Both the position numbers and the translations under genes were made by a program. This document shows positions 29,043-39,000 of a stretch of DNA of 64,000 nt, piece by piece. The stretch's first letter is position 1; every line of letters starts with the position of its first letter. The DNA comes from JBBSAT01 sp046351235 (GTDB taxonomy: Bacteria; Myxococcota_A; Polyangia; Polyangiales; Sandaracinaceae): NCBI GenBank assembly GCA_046351235.1, contig JAXLYV010000010.1, forward strand, positions 124,001-188,000, written 5' to 3'. The notes under the pieces were generated by a model, which was not told the origin of the DNA, searched no databases, and saw only the letters and a program-made list of their open reading frames with translations.

Positions 29043-31310
29043 TCAGAACTTGTAGGTGAAGCCGAGGCGCGGATAGATCTGGATGTCCTGCGCGTCGGCG
29101 ATGAAGCCGCCGAGCACGCGGCGCGTCGGCGCGGTCTGCCCGAGGATGCCCTCGAACACCGCCCAGACGCCCCAGTTCTGGTCGATGTTGAACTCGATCG
29201 CGCCGCCGAAGCGTGCACGCGCCATCGTCTGGCGCTGCTGCTCGCAGAGCAGGCCACCGCCCGCATCGCCCGGCGTGATGCTGCCCATGCCGTTGCCGCG
29301 ATCGGAGCACACGGGGTCGGCCGCCAAGCCGCCGGGGCCGTTCTCGAGGTACACGTGCTCGCTGCGCGGATGGCCCGGGTACTCGTCGCTCGTGATGTCG
29401 AGGCCGAGCCAGAGCGTCACCGTGGCGATCGGCTCGAGCAGGAGGCTGATGTCGCCTTCGAGCGAGAAGAACGCCGTGTTGACCGGGTAGCCCTGCTGCT
29501 GCGAGTTCGCGACCGAGCAGGGGACGAGGTTCTGCTCGTTCGTCTGCTGCGCCGTCGTCCCGTTGGTGAACGGGACGCAGCTGCCGCCGTTCATGAATCC
29601 GGGGCGCGACAACGCCACGCTCGGGCCGATGCCGCCGCCGAAGCGCGCCTGCGCGCCGAGGGCGATCTGGCGGATGACCCGCGCGCCGAAGCGCACACGG
29701 CCCTCGAACTCCGTGAGGCGACCGAACGTGCGGATCGCGAAGCCGGCGTCGAAGAGCTCGTGGATGCCGATGCCGAGCCGGGCCTCGAGCAGGTACGGAT
29801 AGCCGAGCGAGGCGTCGACCCACGGGTGACCGACTGGCGTCGGAAGCGCCGAGTGCGTCGTCGCTCCCGCGGAGGCCGCGACCGAGCTGTCGACGAGGTC
29901 GGCGTCGATGTTCACGTCGCCCCCGCCGAGGTCGACGACGAGCTGGCGGCGGTAGGTCTCGTGACCGATCGCGGAGACCTGGATGATGTGGTTACCGACC
30001 GTGAGCCGGCCCTCGTAGGGCGCCTGGCCGACCTCCTGGTCGTCGATCGTCACCGTCGCGCCGCCCTCGACCGGGTGCGCGAGCGTGACGTGGAGCGGCA
30101 CGGCCTGCGCGCTCATCTGCACCTGGCGGTTGCAGTCCTGCTCGTCCGCCGTGCCCGACGTGTTGTTGCAGGTGAACGAGACGTCGTCGTAGCCGTCCGC
30201 GTGGACGATGACCGCGTGCACGCCGGCCCCGATGGTGCTCGTCACGTAGGGCGCCGGGTGCGCCTCGCCGCCGTCGATCACGACGGTGGCGCCGCTCGCG
30301 CCCATCACCGTGATGCTCACCGGCTGCGGGGGCGCGTTCATGTGCGCGCGCACGCTCGTCGTCTGGCCGGCCGTGACCGTGACCTCTTGCTCGAACGTGT
30401 CGAAGCCGGGCGCGATCACCTGCACGACGTACGTGCCGGGCGCGAGGCCGTCGCGCGAGTACACCCCCGCACCGAGCGAGGTGCCGTTGATGCGGACCTC
30501 GGCGTTCGGCGCCTCGGTGATGACCGCGATCGAGCCCGTCGTCGGCGCGGTCGACACCGGGCGGATCGTCGCGTGCACCTCGGCGCGCAGGCCCTGCTGC
30601 ACGATGATCGTCTGCGTGTAGGGCGGCAGGCCGTCGGCGCGGATCTCGACCGTGTGGTTTCCGACCGGCACGTTGTCGATGACCGTGGTCGTCGCCATGC
30701 CGGTGCTCTGGCCGTCGAGGAAGATCGGCGCGCCGCGCACGTCCGCGTCGACGAGGATCGAGCCCGTCGTCGGCGCCGCGCGCTCGAGCATCGCCGTCAC
30801 GCGCACCGTCTGGCCGCCCTGCACGTCGACCCACTGCTCGAACTGCACGTAGCCTTCGTGCTGGGCCACGATCTGGTGGCGGCCCGGCGGGAGCGAGTCC
30901 ACCCGCACCGGCAGCGAGCCGAGCGGCGCGCCGGCAGGCTGACCGTCGATGACGACCGTGGCGCCACGCGCACCTTCGTTGCCGGCCGAGACCTCGATCG
31001 TCCCGAGCGCGCGCAGCACGGCGCGGAACGTCTCGCGACGGCGGAGCACCGTGATCTGGAGGCGCGCCTCCTCGAAGTTCGGCATCCGGAAGATCAGCGT
31101 GTGCGCGCCCGAGGTGATGCGCGCCGCGGTGATCGGCGTGGTGCCGAGCGGCGTCCCGTCGGGCGTGTCGAGGTAGACGGTCGCGCCCGGAGGCACCGAC
31201 TCGATGTTCACCGGGATCCCGCGCTGGGCCGCGGCGGGCGCGACCTGTACGAGGAACGCGAGCGCGAGGACGGCGACCGACGATCCGAGACGAACCAACG
31301 GGTTACGCAT
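29043..31310 (-). CDS. Exported six-PEGA-repeat protein with C-terminal outer-membrane barrel-like region
   Basis: 755 aa. Signal peptide ends near AAAQ. Six PEGA-like units of ~70 residues follow (residues ~23-500), each with an ATVxxDG-type strand and a PxGxHxIxV turn, for example SLPPGRHQIVAQHEGY and NVPVGNHTVEIRADGL. The last ~240 residues look like an outer-membrane beta-domain (RVRFGARVIRQIALGAQARF, ending in RLGFTYKF with a C-terminal Phe, typical of BAM substrates). PEGA repeats are often surface or periplasmic wall-contact modules. A GAGGGG-type ribosome site precedes the ATG. Confidence 0.85.
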   Translation of the reverse strand: MRNPLVRLGSSVAVLALAFLVQVAPAAAQRGIPVNIESVPPGATVYLDTPDGTPLGTTPITAARITSGAHTLIFRMPNFEEARLQITVLRRRETFRAVLRALGTIEVSAGNEGARGATVVIDGQPAGAPLGSLPVRVDSLPPGRHQIVAQHEGYVQFEQWVDVQGGQTVRVTAMLERAAPTTGSILVDADVRGAPIFLDGQSTGMATTTVIDNVPVGNHTVEIRADGLPPYTQTIIVQQGLRAEVHATIRPVSTAPTTGSIAVITEAPNAEVRINGTSLGAGVYSRDGLAPGTYVVQVIAPGFDTFEQEVTVTAGQTTSVRAHMNAPPQPVSITVMGASGATVVIDGGEAHPAPYVTSTIGAGVHAVIVHADGYDDVSFTCNNTSGTADEQDCNRQVQMSAQAVPLHVTLAHPVEGGATVTIDDQEVGQAPYEGRLTVGNHIIQVSAIGHETYRRQLVVDLGGGDVNIDADLVDSSVAASAGATTHSALPTPVGHPWVDASLGYPYLLEARLGIGIHELFDAGFAIRTFGRLTEFEGRVRFGARVIRQIALGAQARFGGGIGPSVALSRPGFMNGGSCVPFTNGTTAQQTNEQNLVPCSVANSQQQGYPVNTAFFSLEGDISLLLEPIATVTLWLGLDITSDEYPGHPRSEHVYLENGPGGLAADPVCSDRGNGMGSITPGDAGGGLLCEQQRQTMARARFGGAIEFNIDQNWGVWAVFEGILGQTAPTRRVLGGFIADAQDIQIYPRLGFTYKF

Positions 31311-31335
31311 GAAAAGCCCCTCTTCCTGGCTACCC

Positions 31336-31365
31336 CGGATAGCGCGAAGTCGACGGTACCGGCAA
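31336..31365 (-). promoter_or_regulatory. Weak candidate promoter for the PEGA-protein gene
   Basis: TTGCCG (revcomp of 31360-31365) and TATCCG (revcomp of 31336-31341) are 18 bp apart and lie 26 bp upstream of the ATG, inside the 133-bp gap after the prenyl synthase stop. Only partial matches to sigma-70 boxes, so this is tentative. Confidence 0.25.
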
Positions 31366-31443
31366 GCGCCTTCGGCCCTTTCGTCGAGACCCACGGTGAT
31401 TGTGGCGCCCGGGCGGCCCGGCGAGGCCGCTTGCCGCGCTGCG

Positions 31444-32517
31444 CTATTGATCGCGACGCGCGATCTTGCGCGCGAGGCCCGCCAAGAGCGCGCGGCCCTT
31501 GGCGTCGATCGGCGCGGCGTCGAGCGCGGCGAGCGCCTCGGCGAGCAGCTGCTCGAGACGCGTCTCGACGCGCGCGCGCACGCCGGTGCGCTCGAGCATC
31601 GCCATCGCCGCGCGGATGTCGGCCTCGCTCGCCTCGGCGCGGCCGAAGACGTGGGTGAGGGCCGCGCGGTCGGCCTCGGAGACGGTGGTCTCGGCCTCGC
31701 GCACGATCGCCGTGCGCTTGCCGGCGCGGAGATCGTTGCCGACGGGCTTGCCGGTGACGGCCGTGTCGCCGAAGGTGCCGAGCAGATCGTCGCGCACCTG
31801 GAAGGCCTCGCCGATCGGCACGCCGAACTTCGCGAGGCCCTCGAGCTGCGCCGCGCTCGCGCCGGCGAGCGTGGCCCCGAGCGCGAGCGGCCCGTCGACC
31901 GTGTAGCTGCCGGTCTTGAGCTGCTGCATGCGCGTCACGTCCTTCGACGCGCGCAGATCGAGCGCCTGGCCCGCGACCACGTCGCGCTGCATGCGCGCGA
32001 ACACCGAGAGCACGGCCGCCGGGCTCGGCGCCTTCGCGGCGCTCTCGAGCACGAGGTCCCACGCGTAGGCGCTGCCGAGATCGCCCGCGAGGATCGCGAG
32101 CGCATCGCCCAGGTGCTGCTCCTGCACTTCGCGGCGGAGCATCACGTGGACGGAGGGCCCACCGCGGCGCTCGAGGTCCCCGTCCATCCAGTCGTCGTGG
32201 ACGAGAAGGTACGACTGCAGCACCTCGAGGCCGGCGCAGGCCGCGACCACGTCGGTGAGGCGCGCCTCGGGGCGCACCGCGCGCTGCGCCGCGACCATCA
32301 CCGCTGGACGAAGGCGCTTGGCCCCGCCGCGCATCGTGAGATCTTCGAGCCCTGCGCAGAGCAGCTCCGCCTCGGGCGCGCTCGCGCGCAGCTCGGCGCG
32401 CCGCGCGGAGAAGAACGCGGCGAGGTAGGCGTCGGTCGCCTCGCGCACTTCCGTCACGAAGTCCTTGTCGCTCACTGCGCTCCTCGTGCTCGTCGTCGTG
32501 GGGGTCGTGGTCGTCAC
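31444..32517 (-). CDS. Trans-polyprenyl diphosphate synthase (FPP/GGPP synthase type)
   Basis: 357 aa. Builds farnesyl or geranylgeranyl diphosphate from IPP and DMAPP. First Asp-rich motif: LLVHDDWMDGDLERRGG (DDxxxD spacing). Second: QVRDDLLGTFGD (DDxxG/D). The GGAKRLRP near residue 64 is the standard IPP-binding site. Residues before the first motif (SYLLVHDD) do not let me fix the chain length; the neighbouring squalene synthase domain would need FPP. GTG 32517 is preceded by GAGGATCGAC; a GTG at 32475 is another possible start. Last gene of the sterol-type operon, 15 bp after the fused squalene synthase. Confidence 0.93.
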   Translation of the reverse strand: MTTTTPTTTSTRSAVSDKDFVTEVREATDAYLAAFFSARRAELRASAPEAELLCAGLEDLTMRGGAKRLRPAVMVAAQRAVRPEARLTDVVAACAGLEVLQSYLLVHDDWMDGDLERRGGPSVHVMLRREVQEQHLGDALAILAGDLGSAYAWDLVLESAAKAPSPAAVLSVFARMQRDVVAGQALDLRASKDVTRMQQLKTGSYTVDGPLALGATLAGASAAQLEGLAKFGVPIGEAFQVRDDLLGTFGDTAVTGKPVGNDLRAGKRTAIVREAETTVSEADRAALTHVFGRAEASEADIRAAMAMLERTGVRARVETRLEQLLAEALAALDAAPIDAKGRALLAGLARKIARRDQ

Positions 32518-32532
32518 GTCGATCCTCGATGC

Positions 32533-35500
32533 TCAGGCGGTACGACGGCGGTCGACCAGCGGATCTTCGCGATAGAGCGCGGCGTAGCGCGTCTCGAGCG
32601 CGGCGTCGTCCGAAACGTTCGCGAGGCACTCCTGGATCAGCGCCTCGACCTCGTCACGGCGGATCTTCACCGGCGCGCCGGCCACGAACATCGCGTCGTT
32701 GCCGCGCGCCATCACGAGCGTGCGTGCCGCCATCCAGAGCGGGAGCAGGCAGAAGAGGCGGATGCCGACCTCGTCCTTCGGGATCGCCAGCGCGTAGCGG
32801 AGCGCGCCGTCGAGGCGCTCGCGCGCGAGGTCGAAGAGCGGCGCCACGGCGGCGTGCGCGCGGCGGCGGTTCTCCGGGAGCACGAGCTCGGGGATCTCGA
32901 GGCCGACCGCCGAGGCCGACGTGCGCGGGATGAACGAGACCTTGCGCTCGCGGTCGTCGGTGACGTCCTTGAGGATGTTCACGAGCTGCAGGCCCTCGGC
33001 GAAGCTCTCGGCATCGGCGCGCAGCTTCTTCTCGAGCGCGGCGGCCGTGCGCTCGTCCATGCCGTTCTCCTTCATCTCGTCGACGAAGAGCTCGGTGAGC
33101 ATGTGCCCGACGGTGCCGGCCACGTAGTAGCAGTAGCGATCGAGATCGCTGACCGTGTAGAGCGCGAGGAAGCCGTCTTCCTGCGGCTGACGCCGCGTGT
33201 AGAGGTCCATGCCGCGCGCCATCTCGCACACCCAGCGCGTGCTGATGGCGATCGTGCTCGGCGACTGCGCGCGGAACACGCGCATCACGGTCGGCATCGC
33301 GCGCGCGAGCACGAGCTCGGCGTCGTCGCCCGGGACCGGATCGAAGCCCTTGGTCAGATCGGACGGATCGCGGTCGCCCTCGAGGATCTCGAGGAAGGTG
33401 CGGAACAGATCGCCGCGGATGTCCGCGCCGACCGCCGGGTGATCTTCGATCGTGTCGGCGATGCGGCAGAGCAAGTAGCCGAGCGAGACGGCGATCTCGA
33501 GCCGGCCCGGCAGGAGCGCGATCGGTCGCGAGAAGGTGCGCGAGACTTCCTCGAGCGAGCTCTTGCAGAAGGCCCAGTCGTCGGCCGCGATCACCGGCGG
33601 CGTGCGCGCCTCGGTCTTCCTCGCCTCGGGCGCCACGCTCGCCTTCGCCGCACGGCCGCGCTGCCGCGCTGCCGTCGGGCGACCGGCGCGGAAGGCCTCG
33701 TACGCGGCGAACGCCTCGACGATCTCGGCGGTCTCGCTCCAGCCGAGGCCCTTGCCCTCGCCGAAGAGCGTCGCGAGGGCGCGCGCCGCCGCCAGACGCA
33801 GCGGCTCGGCCGGCACGCTCGCGCGCGAGAGCGCGGCGAGCACGGCCGTCGTGACGTGCACGGCGTCGCTCTCGTCGCCGTCGTGGAAGAAGCCGTCGTC
33901 GGACAGGCGCTGCTCGAGGAACTTCGTCGCGCGGCGCATCGCCGGATCGCCCGGGTTCGCCTCGGCCGCCACGAGCGCCTCCATGGCGTACGCGGTGGAC
34001 AGCACGTTGCCCTCGAACGAGCCGTCCTCGTGCTGCAGGCTCCGCACCCAGCTCGCCGTGCGCGTGAGCACGGCCTCGAGATGGGCATCCGTCGTGTCCG
34101 GACGGCGGCGGATCACCACGTCGAGCGCGCGGCACGCGAGCATCGTCGCGAAGAGCGTCGGCGCCTGCGCCTGGGTCGTCGGCGCGAAGCCGCCACCCGG
34201 CCGCTCGATCGTGAGCAGCGTGCGCACCGCGTCGCCGAGCCCGGCGATGGGCGTCTCGGCCCACGCGGCGCCGTCGAGCAGGAGGATGACGAGGCCCGCG
34301 AGCGCCTCGGTCTCGATCGGCGGGCCCGACTCGAAGAGGCGCGCGAAGCCCTCGAGCGCCAGGCGGCGCCGGCCGATCGTCATGCGTGCCGCGAGCGCGG
34401 GCCGCATCGAGCGCGACGTGATCGCGCGCATCATGCGCATGCCGGGGATCGCGATCGCGCGATCGGGGATCGTGCCCATCTTCTGCGCGATCGACTCGAG
34501 CTCGACGACGAGCGCATCGCTCCCCTTGGCGAGCACGGGCTCGAGCGCCACGTCCGTCTCCGGGCGCCGCTCCGTCTTCGTCTCGGGCGCCGTCGCGCTG
34601 GGATCGACGCCCACGAACGCGGCGAGCGCCGGGATCGGATGGAAGGGCGAGCTCTCGGCACGGTAGCGCTCGCGCACGCGCGAGGGGACGAGCATCGCCG
34701 CCGGCCACTGCATCCAGCCAGCGAGCCCGGCGATCTGGCTCGGTAGGCGCCCGATGTGACCGGCCTTCGCCGTGCTCGACGCGGTGTCGCCGAGCGCGCG
34801 GCCCGCCATCTTCACGAACGCGCTCGAGAAGGTGCGCTTGCGCAGATCCTGCGAGGCGAGGATCGACATCGTGCGGCGGCGCTCGCCTTCGCTCTCGCGC
34901 AGCGTGTGGAACATCGCGCGGCGCAGGTTCACCGCGCTCTCGTCCTCGCGGCGGAAGCAGTGATAGAGCGCGTTGCTCAGCACCTCGGGCACGTAGGCGC
35001 GTCGCTTCTCGGCGTACTCGGCGATCGAGCTCGACGCGACGAGCGCCTCGGCGTCGAGGAAGCCGAGCGTCATGCCGTTGGCCGTCATCGGGTGCACGTG
35101 ACCGACGGCGTCGCCGAGCAGCGCGACCTGCGCGCGACCGGGCGCCGCCTCGCGGCCGAAGTGCGTGCGCGGGCGGAAGCGGTTCGCGGCCCAGCCGGCC
35201 AGGCCCTTCTCGATCGCGGCGCGGAAGGCCGGCTTCATCGACGGCGGCAGCACGGGCGCGAAGGCGTCCCAGATGAACGAGGGCGCGCGCGCCCCGGCGC
35301 CGTAGGAGATCGGCACGTCGAGGCAGCCGCGGACGAGGTCGTCGGCGATGCGATAGAAGAGCGCGGGCCCGGGGCCGCCGAGCACGACGTGGCCGAAGCC
35401 CTCGGCCGGGAGCGTCAGGTTGTGCAGCTCCACCGACGCCATGTACGAGAGCAGCGTCCCGTGATCGGCGATGCCGAGCTTCTCGCGCACCGTCGAGGCG

Positions 35501-35967
35501 CGGCCGTCGGCGCCCACGATGCGCTCGGCGCGCACGTCGAGCGGGCCGCCTTCCTTGCGCTCGATCCGCACGACGTGGCCGTCGATGTCCTTCACGCGCG
35601 CGTAGGGGAGCCACTCGATGCCCGCGGTCGACTGCGCCACGGCGCGGAGCGAGCCCACGATCCCCGAGTGCTCGCAGGCGAGCGCGGTGCCCTCGGTGTA
35701 GGGCATCTCGATCCCCGGCGTCCCGTCGTCGGGCAGGATCACGAAGCCGTAGCCGGTGCGCGCGTGCGCGTTCTCGAGGCGCCCCACGCGGAGCCGATCG
35801 AGCACGCCGACGGCGGGCGGATGCAGCCACTCGCCCGCGAAGCGTGTCGAGACCTTCGGATCGGCCTCGACGAGCAGCACGGAGGCGCCGCGGCGCGCGA
35901 ACGCGATCGCGGCCACGCATCCGACCGGGCCTCCACCAGCGATGACGACGTCGTAGTTGCTCTTCAT
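32533..35967 (-). CDS. Triple fusion: squalene-epoxidase-like FAD enzyme + degenerate cyclase-like region + squalene synthase
   Basis: 1144 aa. Residues 1-~430 form an FAD monooxygenase of the squalene epoxidase kind: GGGPVG, RFAGEWLHPPAVGVL (compare GE-x-LQPGG in epoxidases) and LLGDAVGHVHPMTANGM. Residues ~520-765 are an alpha-helical region with QHEDGSFEG-type QW-like motifs, as in terpene cyclases, but with no DCTAE or DxDD acid motif, so probably structural. Residues ~795-1140 are a head-to-head squalene synthase: DTIED (838-842), YCYYVAGTVGHMLTELF, and NILKDVTDD. It may turn FPP into squalene and pass it to an epoxidase site. ATG 35967 has a GGAGA site; an upstream GTG would add six residues. 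Confidence 0.9.
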   Translation of the reverse strand: MKSNYDVVIAGGGPVGCVAAIAFARRGASVLLVEADPKVSTRFAGEWLHPPAVGVLDRLRVGRLENAHARTGYGFVILPDDGTPGIEMPYTEGTALACEHSGIVGSLRAVAQSTAGIEWLPYARVKDIDGHVVRIERKEGGPLDVRAERIVGADGRASTVREKLGIADHGTLLSYMASVELHNLTLPAEGFGHVVLGGPGPALFYRIADDLVRGCLDVPISYGAGARAPSFIWDAFAPVLPPSMKPAFRAAIEKGLAGWAANRFRPRTHFGREAAPGRAQVALLGDAVGHVHPMTANGMTLGFLDAEALVASSSIAEYAEKRRAYVPEVLSNALYHCFRREDESAVNLRRAMFHTLRESEGERRRTMSILASQDLRKRTFSSAFVKMAGRALGDTASSTAKAGHIGRLPSQIAGLAGWMQWPAAMLVPSRVRERYRAESSPFHPIPALAAFVGVDPSATAPETKTERRPETDVALEPVLAKGSDALVVELESIAQKMGTIPDRAIAIPGMRMMRAITSRSMRPALAARMTIGRRRLALEGFARLFESGPPIETEALAGLVILLLDGAAWAETPIAGLGDAVRTLLTIERPGGGFAPTTQAQAPTLFATMLACRALDVVIRRRPDTTDAHLEAVLTRTASWVRSLQHEDGSFEGNVLSTAYAMEALVAAEANPGDPAMRRATKFLEQRLSDDGFFHDGDESDAVHVTTAVLAALSRASVPAEPLRLAAARALATLFGEGKGLGWSETAEIVEAFAAYEAFRAGRPTAARQRGRAAKASVAPEARKTEARTPPVIAADDWAFCKSSLEEVSRTFSRPIALLPGRLEIAVSLGYLLCRIADTIEDHPAVGADIRGDLFRTFLEILEGDRDPSDLTKGFDPVPGDDAELVLARAMPTVMRVFRAQSPSTIAISTRWVCEMARGMDLYTRRQPQEDGFLALYTVSDLDRYCYYVAGTVGHMLTELFVDEMKENGMDERTAAALEKKLRADAESFAEGLQLVNILKDVTDDRERKVSFIPRTSASAVGLEIPELVLPENRRRAHAAVAPLFDLARERLDGALRYALAIPKDEVGIRLFCLLPLWMAARTLVMARGNDAMFVAGAPVKIRRDEVEALIQECLANVSDDAALETRYAALYREDPLVDRRRTA

Positions 35968-36045
35968 GGCGTCTCCGGATCTCACAGAAGGTCGACGGGG
36001 GGCGAAGGGCCGAGCTCGTCTCGAGCGAGCCCTCGGCGCGCGGAA

Positions 36046-39000
36046 TCAGTGCAACGTCGGTTGCGGTGACGAGGTGGGAAGGCCGGCCGCGTCGGCGCGC
36101 GACTTGCGGCGCGACTCGTAGGCGCCGAGCGCCCAGACCGGGAAGTAGCGGCGGTAGAGCACGTAATCGAGCAGCGCCGACCGGAAGAACACGCCCTCCG
36201 GATCCTGCTTGGGCCACGTGCCGTCGTCCGACTGGCGCCGCGCGAGGAGCGAGGCCGCGCGCGTCATCGCCGCGAAGTCCGGCTCCTCGGCGTCGGCGAG
36301 CGTGAGCAGCGCCCACGCCGTCTGCGTCGTCTGCGTCTCGGTGTGCTCGACGTAGCGATCCTCGTCGCCGCTCGACCAGTGCTCGCCCCAGCCGCCATCG
36401 GGACGCTGGCGCGCGAGCAGCCACGCGCACGCGCGCCGGATCGCCGGATCGTGCGAAGGCACGCCGGCCGCGACGAGCCCGCGCACGCCGAACATCGTGC
36501 CGTAGATGAAGTGCACCCCCCACATCGCCGGCCACGAGCCGTCGGCGCGCTGCTGGCTGCGGATGCACTCCACGCCGCGCGCGATCGCACGATCGACCTC
36601 GGCGGCGAGGATCCCCGGGTGCCGCGTGCGGAACATCGCGAGCGCCGCGACGCACGACGAGGTGCACTCGACGTACGACTTCTCCGTCATCGAGTCGGCG
36701 AACATCTCCGCCGGGTTCATCCACTCGAGCGGGACGTCGACGCGACGCGCCTCGTAGCTACCGAAGCCGCCGTCGCTGTTCTGCGTGCGGAGGATGAAGC
36801 GCACGGCCGCCGTCAGCTCGCTCGCGCTCGCCCCGCGCCCGGTGCCGATCGTGTGGCTGCTCTCCATGCGGCCGAGGATCGCCTCGGCGGTGCAGTCGCT
36901 CACCGGCCAGCCGTGCCAGACACCGGCGAAGCAGTACCCGCCCGCCGGATCGATCCGGTAGTACTGCGCCTCGCGCCCGGTGCCGCGCTGGATCTGCTGC
37001 GAGGCGAGGAACTCGTCGGCGCGAACGAGCGCGCTCTTCACGTCCACGTGCGGCGCCGCGGCGGCGAGCGCCTGCGCGGCGAAGCCCGTGTCCCACGACG
37101 CGCTGCGGGCGCCCGCGACGCGCGCGCCCTTCTCGGCGTCCTCCCAGATCCAGCCGTCGAAGTGCTCGAGCGCGAGCCGCAGATCGGGATCGTTCGGATC
37201 GGCCGCGTGGAGCGCGATCATGTTCAAGAGGCCGCTCACCGGCGAGATGCACGTGTAGTGCGTGCTGCGCAGCTCGTAGCGGATGTGCTCGCGTAGGTTC
37301 GCGAGCAGTCCCGCGCGCGCCTCGGGGCTGCGCACGCGCTCGAAGCGGGCGAGCACCGCGTAGATGGCCGAGAGCGCCTTCGTCCACGGCACGAGCAGAT
37401 CGTCCTCGCGCAGGCTCGAGCGCGCGGCGTCGAAATCGACCTTCTCCCAGCCGCCCGGGAACAGCTCGTCGCGCATCTCGAGCACGCGCGGCGTGAGCGG
37501 CGCGACGAAGCGGCTGCCCTGGACCGTCGACATCGCCATGTAGATGAGGCGCGTGTGGCAGTAGTAGCGGCTCGGGTGCGCGGGCACCCACTCGGGCAGG
37601 AGCCACGCCTCGGCGGGCACGGGCGCGACGCCCTTCCACTCGTAGAGCCCGACGATCGCGAGCCAGAGCTTTCCCCAGCTCGGCACCGCCGCGGCGCCGC
37701 CCTCGGCGCGCAAGAACTCGTAGGCGCGCGTGAGCAGCGGATCGTTCTTCTCGACCCCGAGCAGGCGCGCGGCGACGTAGACGAGGATCGTCACGAAGAG
37801 GTAGGGCTTGCTCAGCTCGTGCAGGCCCCACGCGCCGCCGGAGAGGCGCGTGTCCTCGAAGTGGCGCAGGACGTTCTTCCGGCGCTCGGCCGTGAGCGGG
37901 CGCCCCATCGCGTGCATCGCCAGCACGTACTGCGCGGCGAGCATCGGGCACCAGACGACCTCGCCCTCCCACGAGCCGTCCTCGTCTTGCTCGGCGACGA
38001 GCGCGCGCACGCTCTTCTCGAGCGCGCGCTCGATCGTGCCGCGCGGATCGCGCGAGCGATCGGGGAGCGGCGCGACGGCGGCGCCACCGCGCGAGGCGCG
38101 CAGGAACGCGCCGAAGCGATCCTCGGCCGAGGGGCCGTGCACGCGCGTCGCGAGGCGCCGCTCGGTCACGGCGGAGAGCGCGTCGGTGAGGTGGTAGGTG
38201 CCGGCGAGGAGCGTCGCGAGGCGCTTGCCGAGATCGGCCATCGCGCCCGCGGTCTCGCGTGGCGAGGGGCCGAAGAGGCCACGCCGCACGAGCTCGTTGC
38301 TGCCGTAGGCGACGGTGCCGAGGAACGAGCCTGCCAAGCGCGCGCGCCCACCCTCGCCGACGAGGAAGCCCATCGTGCGCAGGCGCTCGCCCGGGTGCTT
38401 GCGGAAGAGGTGATAGACGGCCTGCCGCACCGCCGTGCTCGAGGTGGCGTGATCGGCGAAGACCTCGTGGAGCGCGATCGCGAGCATCTCCGGGATGCGC
38501 GTGCGGAGCGCGCGCTCGCGCGCGTACGAGGCGACGCTCTCGGCCGTCGAGAGCGCCATCGCGTCCTCGAAGCCCATCGTGAGGCCGAGCGCGGTGAGCG
38601 GGTGGTGGGAGCCGACCGCGTCGCCCACGAGCGCGAGCCCCTCGCGCCCGAAGTCGGAGCGCGGGTGCATCACGTTGTCCGCGATGCGGAAGCGGCGCTC
38701 GGCGAGCGCGCGCCGGAACGCGATGCGCAGGTCCTTCGGGAGCACCGAGCGGTACGCGTCCTCGACCCCCTGCGCGAAAGCGGGCGCGGTCTCGGGCGGA
38801 AGCGCCATCGAGAGCGGCACGTCGAGCAAGAGGCGCACGCTCCGCGGCCCGATGCGCTGCGCGATCACCGGGCCGGGCGCGCCGACGAAGAGGTGGCGAT
38901 GCCCTTCGAAGGGAAGGCGCACGTCCTCGAGCAAGAGGCCGATCGTGCGCGAGAAGACGCGCGCCGCAGTGCTGCCGCCGAACGACGTCGAGCCGTTCGC

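Noticed and set aside
31204..34746. Plus-strand open frame of about 1180 codons opposite the sterol-type operon
   Set aside because: It crosses several minus-strand genes and their gaps without any domain; a GC-driven shadow.
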